Shown here one piece after another: positions 39,809-46,955 of a stretch of DNA of 46,955 nucleotides. Source of the stretch: Desulfatitalea sp. UBA4791 (lineage in GTDB: Bacteria; Desulfobacterota; Desulfobacteria; Desulfobacterales; Desulfosarcinaceae); assembly GCA_002402905.1 (NCBI GenBank), contig DHGT01000076.1, positions 1-46,955 on the forward strand. Reading direction: 5' to 3'. Within the stretch, counting starts at the first letter, position 1. Each line of letters opens with the position of its first letter. Below the pieces are notes generated by a model. It was not told the origin of the DNA. It saw nothing but the letters and a program-made list of their open reading frames with translations, and ran no database searches. The position numbers and the translations under genes are program-made.

Positions 39809-42380
39809 GCGCGCCCGCCAGTTTCGGTGGCCCGAGACCTGGCGCAACGGTCGGCCGGCGTGAACCCCCGGCCCCTGCACCGGCAGGTGGATGACGTCAG
39901 TGTGGCCGTCACCGACACGGGCGGCGGTACCCGCAAGGCCCCCATGCGTCCGGCGCCCTTCCCGCGCGTCGGTATCGGCGCCGACGGGCACCGCCACAGG
40001 GCGAAAACGGCCGGTGGGTTTCTCCGTTTCCCACGCCCGCCGATGCCGGGCCGCGATCAGGGAGTAGAACACCGGTACGATGAACAGGGTAAAGGTCGTG
40101 CCCAGGAACATGCCGGCCACCAGCACCGTACCGATGCTGTTACGCGCCGCGGCGCCGGGTCCGGAGACCAGCACCAGGGGCAGATGGCCGAAGACCGTGG
40201 CGGCCGAGGTCATCAGCACCGGTCGCAGGCGGGTCAACGATGCCTCCCGCAAGGCGGCGGATTTGGAGAGGCCGCGGTCCTGCAGCCGGTTGGCGAACTC
40301 CACGATCAGGATGCCGTTCTTGGCCACCAGTCCCACCAGCGTGATCAGGCCGACCTGGGAGTAGATATTGATGGTGGTCAGATCCAGGAAGGTGAACACC
40401 AGCGCACCCGATATGGCCAGCGGCACCGAGCCCAGCAGCACGATCAGGGGATCGCGGAAGCTCTGGAACTGGGCCGAAAGCACCAGGTAGATGAGCACGA
40501 GGGCGAACCCGAGGGTGACGGTGAGCGCCTCGCCTTCCTGGCGGATCTGCCGTGATTCTCCCGCGTAGTCGACAGACATGCCGGGGCTGCCCACCGTGTC
40601 CAGCAGCTCCCCGGTCGACGCATCGTTCTGGAGCACGAGCTCGACGTCGTACTGGCCCGGGGTGGGCAGGGGCGGGTCGAGTCGCGGAAACACCCGCAGG
40701 CCGGGCACCTGGGACACCGTAGCGAACACATCGCCGTACATCTGCGCGGTGGAGCGCTGGCGTTCCTTCCAGTCGCGGGCGACCATGCCGCCGAAGCCGC
40801 CCCAGGGGGTGGTCAACGACCACATGAAATCCGCTTCGGGAAAGGCCGTGATGTTGCCGATCACCTCGAGCGATTCGCGATCCACCGCTTCGAGACTGGC
40901 ATCGGGAGAGGCTTCGAGAAACAGGCTGATGTGACTCTGGTCCTCCACGGGCGCCAACTCACGTTGGGATTGCTGGTACAGGGGCCAGGCGGCCGCCATG
41001 ATCAGCAGGGCGGCGGTGACGATCGCCCAGCGCATCTCGAGGGCGCGGTCGAGCAGCCACGATGGCGTCATCGACGACCAGGCCCACCGACAGCACGATG
41101 GCCAGGATGGTCAAAAGGTTCAGGCTGAACCCGAAGGCCAGCATGACAAGGGCGGCTCCGATCAGCGAGACGGGCATGGCGAAGAGCGGCACGAGCGCCG
41201 TGCGTATCGAGCCCATGAAGAGGAACACGGCCACGCCGACAATCAGGATGGTCTCGCCCAGGGTCTTGGTGATCTCCGCCAGCGCATCGCTCATGAACCT
41301 CGTGCCGTCCCACACCAGACGCATGTCGATGTCCTTGGGCAGAGTCATCTGGATGCGCGCCATCTCGTCGCGCAGGCGTTCGGCCACCTCGATTTCGTTG
41401 GAGCCCACCAGGGGCCAGATTCCCAGGTAGACGGCCTTGGATGTGTTGTACTTGGCCACCATTTCGGCTTCTTCGGCGCCCAGTTCGACCCGCGCCACGT
41501 CGCTCAGGCGCACCATGGCGCCGTTGCGCTCGGCCACGATCAGCTCCCTGAACTCCTCGGCAGAGCGCAGGTCGGTGTTGGCCAGCAGATTGACCTGCAC
41601 CAGGTTGCCTTTGGTACGGCCCACGGCCGCCAGGTAGTTGTTGCGCTGCAAGGCCGCGTGCACGTCGCCGGGGGAGAGGTTGAGCGCGGCCAGGCGCTCG
41701 GGGTCGATCCAGACGCGCATGGCGATGGCGCGGCCGCCCTCGATGGTGACCCGCTGGACGCCCGACAGGGTCGCAAGCTGCGGCTGCAGCGTGCGCGTCA
41801 ACCAGTCGGTGATGGCCGGCACGCCGCGCTCGGTGGAGGTAAGGCTCAGGTAGAACGATGCATACGGCCGGTCGGCGCGCTGCACCTCGACCACCGGCGG
41901 CTCGGCTTCCGCCGGAAGTTCGGATCGGACCTGCTGCAGACGGGCGGTCACTTCCGCCAGCGCCGCCGTGCTGTCATGATTCAGTTTCAGGCGAACCGTG
42001 ACCGTGCTGAGGCCGGCGCGGCTGGAGGACTCGATGTGGTCGACGCCGCTGATCGCCGACACCACCCGTTCGATGGGGGTGGTGAGGAAACCGCGGATGG
42101 TTTCGGCGCTGGCGCCGGTGTATACGGTCGTAATCACGACCGACGAGCTCTGGAGGTCCGGATACTGCTGCACCGGCAGGGCCGTCAGCGCACGCCACCC
42201 GCCGAATACGAGCGCGAGGTTGACGACCACGGCCAGAACCGGGTGTTTGATGAAGAGGTCGGTAAAGGAACGCCGGGTATTATCCGGATTGCCCGGTTTT
42301 GCCCCTGATGGTGTGTCCCCTGATGGTGTGTCCCCAGATGGTGTCTCCCCAGATGGTGGCTCCCCAGATGTTGTCTCCAT
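39809..42380 (-). pseudogene. RND multidrug-type efflux pump, two internal deletions
   Basis: The N-terminal part (METTSG... ATG at 42380, AGGAGG seven bases before) has the first membrane helix VLAVVVNLALVFGGW, the periplasmic porter domain, and helices through VGLVVDDAIV, the proton-relay aspartates. At about 41058 the sequence jumps, with change of frame, to LLDRALEMRWAIVTAAL, so about 105 residues are lost. The second part has the second porter domain until GELLDTV, where an in-frame jump at about 40590 joins SPGMSVDYAGESRQI, losing roughly 110 residues, and then the C-terminal helices to VPVFYSLIAARHRR. Full pumps are about 1030 residues; this span encodes about 780 plus an unrecognised 70-residue linker to the channel gene. 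It cannot work. Confidence 0.86.
42303..42374 (-). repeat. in-frame 15-bp tandem repeat in pump N-terminus
   Basis: Five short repeats encode TTSG, EPPSG, ETPSG, DTPSG and DTPSG at residues 3-26 of the pump, before the first membrane helix. The DNA repeats are 15 bases (CCAGATGGTGTCTCC-like on the + strand). Such repeats change length by slippage, but three-base multiples keep the frame. Confidence 0.85.
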
Positions 42381-42383
42381 AGA

Positions 42384-43469
42384 TCACCTCCTCTGTTCAC
42401 CGCTCCCGTTGGCAAGTGCCACGAGCGCATTTTCGCGCAGCTTGAACGAGCCTGCCGCCGCAATTCGGTCGCCCGGGGAGAGCCCTTCGTAGATCGCGAC
42501 CTCGTCGCCCAGTACCGCCCCGCTTCACACCGGCCGCAACCGGGCGCGGAACCGGCCGTGCTGGTCCGGTTCAATGACGAACACGAAGTCCCCGTCCGGC
42601 CCTTTGCGCAGGGCGTTCACCGGAACGGCCACATCCTTCCGAAGCGGGCCGATGGGAATACGGATGCGCACCGAGGCGCCCGGTGCCGGCGATTGGCCGG
42701 CGCCATCCATCCTGGCGCGCACCATCGCATTGCGGGTCTCCGGATCGATGCGCGCATCGAGGGCAACGACCCTGGCTTTGGTCGGCGGCGCGTCGCTGGC
42801 GGGAAACACATCCACCCACTGATCGACCGTCAATCCCTCGGCTATCTGCTGCGCCACCCTGAAGTCCACATGCACGGCGTCGTCCACGCCTTGCAACGTG
42901 GTCAATCGGGTCCCTTCGTTCAGATATTGGCCCACGTGCACATCGGCCAGGCCCACCCGCGCGCGAAACGGTGCGCGGATGGTCTTGCGGGCGATCTGGG
43001 CCAGGGCGATGTCCAGTTCGGCAGCCGCGCGATCGACTTCGATCTCGGACGCGGCACGATTCCGGTGGGCCTGCTGCATGCGCCTGAGGGTGGTTCGCGC
43101 CAGTGCGGCCTGGGCTTCCTGGGCTTTCAACTCGGCCTGTTCGACGGAGACATCGAGTTTGACCAGGACAGTACCTGGCTCGACGATCTGTCCGGGTGTG
43201 AGCATCACCGCTTGCACGGTGCCGGCGAGTTCGTTGCGCAAGGTGATCGAACGCAGCGCCAGAACCGTCCCGATGGCGGTGGCGGTCTGGCGGTGTTCCA
43301 AGGGTTTCGCGACGGCTGCCATCACCGTCTCCATCGGCTCTGGCGGATTGGCGGTGGCGGCATTGGCCTCCACGGTGGCGGCATGTTTCCACATGGCGAC
43401 ACCAGCTCCGATAGCGGCAAGCGCGGCCAACAGCAGGAATGCACGGATAGTGGTGTTAGACTTATTCAT
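42384..43469 (-). pseudogene. RND periplasmic adaptor (MFP), in-frame TGA
   Basis: ATG at 43469 with AAGGAG eight bases before. The first 314 codons encode the N-terminal anchor (RAFLLLAALAAIGAGVAMW), lipoyl halves, hairpin, barrel (VALDARIDPETRNAMVRARM) and VPVNALRKGPDGDFVFVI up to RARLRPV. Codon 42525-42527 is TGA. In the same frame the sequence continues SGAVLGDEVAIYEGL, GDRIAAAGSFKLRENALVAL to a TGA at 42384, exactly the conserved MFP end. The stop stands where such proteins have an arginine, and TGA is one C-to-T change from CGA, so a nonsense mutation is simplest. Loss of the last 45 residues may not abolish function. Confidence 0.82.
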
Positions 43470-43751
43470 GGCCAATCTCCTTTGAAATTGATGGGTTGGC
43501 AATGTTTATAAGGCGGGATAGGCGGGAAGGGCGGGCTTCTGATCCTTCCAGAACGAATGCTCGTACCGGTTTGAATTCACCGGTTAAAAACGGAAGTGGG
43601 GATACAAAATGTTCGTTTTTTGGATGTCCTGAATTTATCTGCTACCGCAGCAGCAGATGCTCATACGGGGAATTGTCACACTTGAGAAAGACGATAAACG
43701 CTTGTCGTCCGGTGTCAAGAAGTCCGATCGAAATAATGGCGATATTCAGTC
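43470..43751. other. intergenic region upstream of the efflux operon
   Basis: The region from the MFP start to the palindromic repeat holds no recognisable gene. It contains an ACCGGT...ACCGGT pair (43574-43579 and 43589-43594) around a GAATTC, which may be a regulator site for the efflux operon, and otherwise AT-rich non-coding sequence. Confidence 0.4.
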
Positions 43752-43893
43752 GTGTCCGTTCACAAACAGGCAAATTGGGTCGAGATCAAGGCGCACGAAA
43801 AATTTAACCGCAGGCATATGGTTGATATTCCGAGGATTGAATTTTTCGCGCAACGCCGATATCGGGCCAATTGGCCGTTTGTGGATGGGCACT
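43752..43893. repeat. 142-bp palindromic repeat, copy 2 (MITE-like)
   Basis: Nearly identical to the copy at 29786: GTGTCCGTTCACAAACAGGC at the left, AAATTTAACCGCAGGCATATG at the centre and TTTGTGGATGGGCACT at the right. Differences are scattered single bases. Its right end touches the trpS stop codon (TGA at 43893-43895), so it seems to have inserted directly behind trpS. Arms are again inverted repeats. Confidence 0.85.
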
Positions 43894-44858
43894 CAGTAAA
43901 TCACCCCCACCTTCTTTTTGACCCTGCCCATGGTTTTGCGGGCCACGTAGCGGGCCTTTTCGACGCCCTGTGCCAAAATGCGGCGGATACCCTCCTTGTC
44001 GGCCAGCAGCTCCCGTCGTCTTTCCGTGAAGGGCGCGAAGAAGGCGCGCACGGTCTCATACAGCTCTTCCTTGACCTCGGCGTAGCCCATGCCGCCGGCC
44101 AGGTAGCGTCGGCGCAGAGCGTCCTGTTGCTCCTTGTCGAGAAACAGCCGATAGATCTGGAAGACATTGCAGCGGTCCGGATCCTTGGGTTCGGCCACCG
44201 GCGTGGCGTCGGTGACGATGCGCATGATCTGTTTGCGCAGCGCTTTGTCGTCGAGAAACAGATCGATGGTGTTGCCGTAGCTCTTGCTCATCTTCTGGCC
44301 GTCGAGGCCGGGTACGGTGGCCACCTCTTCGTCGATTTCCGGATCGGGCAGGGTGAAAACCTCGCCGTATTCGTTGTTGAACCGGATGGCGATGTCCCGG
44401 GTGACCTCCACATGCTGCTTCTGGTCCTTGCCCACCGGTACGATATTGCTCTGGAACATCAGAATGTCGGCGCTCATCAGGACCGGGTAGGCGAACAGAC
44501 CGTGATTGGCCGCGATGCCCTTGGCGACCTTGTCCTTGTAGCTGTGGCAGCGCTCGAGCAGGCCCATAGGGGTGAAATTGGAAAGCACCCAGGTGAGCTC
44601 CTGTACTTCCGGCAGGTCCGATTGCACCCAGAACGTCGATTTTTCGGGGTCCATGCCCATGGCCAGGAAGTTGGCGGCCGCCTCCAGGGTTCCCTGGGCG
44701 AGCATCTTGCCGTTGCGCAGGCTGGTCATGGCATGATAGTTGGCGATGAAGCAGAAAAGATCGGCTCTCTCCTGGTATTCGATCATTTTTTTCATCATGC
44801 CGAAGTAGTTGCCGAGGTGCAGTGAACCGGAAGGTTGAATGCCGGACAGAACTCTCAT
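43893..44858 (-). CDS. trpS: tryptophanyl-tRNA synthetase
   Basis: A 321-residue class I synthetase attaching tryptophan to tRNA-Trp. The start is MRVLSGIQPSGSLHLGNYFG, including the HIGH-like motif (HLGN, residues 14-17); the second signature KMSKSYGNTI (KMSKS) lies near residue 193. The length is near the bacterial average (about 330). The stop codon adjoins the palindromic repeat. Promoter region of about 180 bases before the divergent MFS gene; no structured leader seen by eye. Confidence 0.97.
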   Translation of the reverse strand: MRVLSGIQPSGSLHLGNYFGMMKKMIEYQERADLFCFIANYHAMTSLRNGKMLAQGTLEAAANFLAMGMDPEKSTFWVQSDLPEVQELTWVLSNFTPMGLLERCHSYKDKVAKGIAANHGLFAYPVLMSADILMFQSNIVPVGKDQKQHVEVTRDIAIRFNNEYGEVFTLPDPEIDEEVATVPGLDGQKMSKSYGNTIDLFLDDKALRKQIMRIVTDATPVAEPKDPDRCNVFQIYRLFLDKEQQDALRRRYLAGGMGYAEVKEELYETVRAFFAPFTERRRELLADKEGIRRILAQGVEKARYVARKTMGRVKKKVGVIY

Positions 44859-45039
44859 GGAAAACCCCTTAAAAGTGGATAAACATTAACCGTCTGGAAA
44901 CCTGCTTTGTTTACGTCTCCGGGACTTTTCCGTCAACGCCTTTTTCAACGGGAGAGATGGTTCGCGAAAGGGTCGTGGATAGTGAAAGGGGCTGAATAAG
45001 AATCTCGTGAGGGATTCAAGGGATTAAAAAAGACACCAC

Positions 45040-46647
45040 ATGCCTTCCGATGATTTCCATGCCGCCCGTTCCGGCCTTCACGTCCTGCCGCGCCGCAAGA
45101 AAGCGATGACCTTCGCCGGTGTGCTGATGGCCATGTTTCTCGGCTCCCTGGATCAGACCATCATCGGGACCGCCATGCCGCGCATCATCGCCGACCTGGG
45201 GGGCTTCAGCCATTACACCTGGATCTCATCCGCCTACATCATCTCCTCGGCGGTGATCATGCCCATTACCGGAAGCCTGACCGACAGGTATGGACGCAAA
45301 CCCTTTTATATGATCGGTTTGAGCCTGTTCCTGATCACGTCGATCGCCTGCGGCCTGAGCCAGACCATGTGGCAGTTGATCGTCAGCCGCGCCGCGAAAG
45401 GGCTGGGCGCCGGCATCATGATGGCGACCGGTTTTACGGTGATCGGAGATCTCTTCCCGCCGGCCGAACGCGGCAAATACATCGGCACGGGCAGCGCCGT
45501 ATATGGCCTGTCGTCCATCATCGGACCGACCCTGGGCGGCTACATCACCGACACCCTTTCCTGGAACTGGGTCTTTTTCATCAATATCCCGCTCTGTTTC
45601 ACCATCATTGCGCTTTTTGCGCTGTACTTTCCGGACGTTCGCCCCAAGCGTGAACGCCATCGCATCGATTTGGGGGGTATGACGACCCTGGTGCTGGCCA
45701 TCGTGCCGGCCATGCTGGCGCTGACCTGGTGGAGCGACCATTCCTGGCGGTCGGTCCGCATCCTCGGCATGTTCGGTTTTTCCGCGGCCATGCTGGTTTG
45801 TTTCTTATGGATCGAGAGCCGGAGCAAGGCCCCTATCGTGCCCCTGGCGATGTTCCGGAACCGTATCGTGGCGGTAGCGTTGATCGTCACTTTTCTGATC
45901 GGTTTCGGCATGTTCGGCAGCATAATTTTCATTCCCCTATTTTTCCAGGGGGTGCTGGGAGTCACGGCCACGATCAGCGGGAGCTTTTTAACCCCCATGA
46001 TGCTGGGCATGGTCTTGGGCAGCTTTTTTTCAGGGCAGTCGCTCTCGCGCATGGGCGGGCATTACAAGATCCAGGGGATGATGGGCCTCGGCCTGATGGC
46101 CGCAGGGTTGGCGATGCTCGCAACTCTGGACATGAACACCGGTTATGCCCGTGCCGTCATGTATATTTCGGTCGCCGGCATCGGTCTGGGCGCGACATTG
46201 CCGATCTACACCATCGCGGTGCAGAATGCGGTCTCTCACAAATTTCTCGGTGCGGCGACCTCATCCACCGCTTTTGTCCGCTCCCTCGGCGGCGCCATCG
46301 GCCTCGCCGTATTGGGCTCGGTGATGAACGGTCGCTTGAGCGCCGGTTTCCATGATCACCTGCCCCAGGCATTGCAGACCGTCATCGACGCGCCGCGGCT
46401 TTCGGCACTGGCCCGCAACCCCCAGGCGCTGGTCAGTGCCGAGCAGCGTCAGGTGCTGCGCGACCTCTTCTCCGAGCTGGGGCCGCAGACCACGGCCCTT
46501 TTCGACGCAACCATGGTGAGCCTTCGGCAGGCGCTTCAGGCGGCTTTGTCCCAGGTTTTTCTTGTCGCCCTTGTGGTCGTTGCCGGGGCATGGCTCATCA
46601 ATTTCTGGCTCAAGGAAGTTCCCCTGCAGGGGCACCCCCTACGGTAG
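45040..46647 (+). CDS. MFS drug:proton antiporter, DHA2 (14-TM) family
   Basis: A 535-residue exporter of the EmrB/QacA group. Family motifs: LDQTIIGTAMPRIIADLGG (residues 38-56, motif D1), GSLTDRYGRKPFYMIG (motif A, about 79-94), and GLSSIIGPTLGGYITD (motif C, antiporter motif). About 14 hydrophobic segments are visible. It likely removes drugs or organic ions in exchange for protons; substrate unknown. The C-terminus ends in helix and short tail GHPLR. Its stop overlaps the tautomerase gene end by nine bases on the other strand. Confidence 0.92.
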   Translation: MPSDDFHAARSGLHVLPRRKKAMTFAGVLMAMFLGSLDQTIIGTAMPRIIADLGGFSHYTWISSAYIISSAVIMPITGSLTDRYGRKPFYMIGLSLFLITSIACGLSQTMWQLIVSRAAKGLGAGIMMATGFTVIGDLFPPAERGKYIGTGSAVYGLSSIIGPTLGGYITDTLSWNWVFFINIPLCFTIIALFALYFPDVRPKRERHRIDLGGMTTLVLAIVPAMLALTWWSDHSWRSVRILGMFGFSAAMLVCFLWIESRSKAPIVPLAMFRNRIVAVALIVTFLIGFGMFGSIIFIPLFFQGVLGVTATISGSFLTPMMLGMVLGSFFSGQSLSRMGGHYKIQGMMGLGLMAAGLAMLATLDMNTGYARAVMYISVAGIGLGATLPIYTIAVQNAVSHKFLGAATSSTAFVRSLGGAIGLAVLGSVMNGRLSAGFHDHLPQALQTVIDAPRLSALARNPQALVSAEQRQVLRDLFSELGPQTTALFDATMVSLRQALQAALSQVFLVALVVVAGAWLINFWLKEVPLQGHPLR

Positions 46648-46833
46648 CGGCTTTCCGCCGCCGCGGCCCCAGTTTTCATCTGGGAACGTTTCGATCACGA
46701 CCATGGCCTGGTCCTTGTATTCCGTGTCGCCGGCGACCCTGGCATACGCATCGGAGAGGGCCTCGATGAGGGCGCTCTTTTTCTCTCGGGTATCGATTTC
46801 GGTTTCGCGTGCTTTCACGATGATGACGGGCAT
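46639..46833 (-). CDS. 4-oxalocrotonate tautomerase-like protein
   Basis: A 64-residue tautomerase-superfamily protein. Pro2, which becomes the N-terminal catalytic proline after methionine removal, is present in MPVIIVKARETEID, and the usual beta-alpha-beta topology can be traced (DTREKKSALIEALSDAYARV, then MVVIETFPDENWGRGG). Arginine near position 11 of 4-OT is not exactly conserved (ARE at 8-10). Substrate unknown. AAGGAG precedes the start by seven bases. The family forms hexamers. It lies convergent with the MFS gene. Confidence 0.9.
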   Translation of the reverse strand: MPVIIVKARETEIDTREKKSALIEALSDAYARVAGDTEYKDQAMVVIETFPDENWGRGGGKPLP

Positions 46834-46892
46834 GGGTGTCGCTCCTTTCGCTTGTCAGGTCAATCGCTGCCATCTTTTCAAAATACTCTCTT

Positions 46893-46933
46893 ATTCCGAG
46901 GATTAAATTTTTCGCGCAACGCAGATATCGGGT
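46893..46933. repeat. half copy of the palindromic repeat
   Basis: ATTCCGAGGATTAAATTTTT and the following CGCGCAACGCAGATATCGGGT match the right half of the repeat at 29786 (centre to near the end). The sequence then diverges and shows a small inverted repeat ATGTCA...TGACAT up to the window edge. It may be a truncated copy or one extending beyond the window with a different end. Confidence 0.7.
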
Positions 46934-46955
46934 AATGTCACCATTTAGTTGACAT

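Noticed and set aside
38621..40555. Long plus-strand ORF (644 codons) opposite the efflux genes
   Set aside because: Antisense frame of the outer-membrane channel and RND pump, caused by high GC; no family features.
42525..42527. Selenocysteine at the internal TGA of the RND adaptor
   Set aside because: The family has arginine here and no Cys homologues come to mind; no obvious bacterial SECIS stem was found directly downstream by eye.
43496..43807. ORF of 103 codons upstream of the second palindromic repeat
   Set aside because: Composition is not protein-like, it runs into the repeat, and it has no ribosome site.

Overview
The window looks like chromosomal DNA of a Desulfobacterota bacterium, probably of the Desulfobacterales / Desulfosarcina type. 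This is an inference from gene content: an AspRS-GatC fusion, TAXI-type TRAP transport, IorAB, many NtrC-style two-component genes, and moderately high GC with an AT-richer left end. No genus can be fixed from the sequence alone.

Layout. 1-484: end of an rRNA operon (23S 3' end, 5S, strong terminator). 644-5577: a small membrane protein, a multi-TM protein, a three-gene NitT/TauT-type ABC importer, and on the minus strand an Hsp20-like protein followed by a secreted protein. 5750-9305: purB, a methyltransferase, a wrecked radical-SAM gene (AmrS type) and a family-2 glycosyltransferase. 9615-18385: a TAXI TRAP transporter followed in the same direction by a sensor kinase, a sigma-54 activator and a second, hybrid kinase, so uptake and signalling form one unit. 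18435-20895: a zinc-ribbon / SPFH protein pair. 21256-26490: a lipoprotein and an iorA-iorB-MFP-ABC ATPase-permease operon in which three of five genes are broken. 26579-29496: WYL regulator, YbdL-type aminotransferase and omega-amidase, which together would release ammonia from glutamine (glutaminase II route). 29950-30960: FMN-dependent hydroxy-acid oxidase.

31107-37817 is the most interesting block: aspS fused to gatC, a GatA homologue with all three catalytic residues replaced or deleted, a GatB homologue lacking a usual conserved motif, a GMP-synthase ATP-pyrophosphatase with no glutaminase domain, and a HisF without HisH whose ammonia-gate residues are altered. All the amide-transfer proteins here lack a working glutaminase. 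I propose, as inference, a set of ammonia-fed (or otherwise fed) amidation enzymes, possibly grouped by shared nitrogen supply. A folded leader precedes aspS.

37917-43469: an SRPBCC protein and an RND efflux operon (MFP, RND pump, NodT-type outer-membrane factor) whose pump has two internal deletions and whose MFP has an in-frame TGA. 43893-46833: trpS, a DHA2-type MFS exporter and a small tautomerase. A roughly 142-bp palindromic repeat occurs at 29786 and 43752, with a half copy at the right edge.

A recurrent oddity is loss of internal segments from genes (amrS, iorA, an MFP, an ABC permease, an RND pump), often with a frameshift. This could be real gene decay or an assembly fault; the sequence alone cannot decide.
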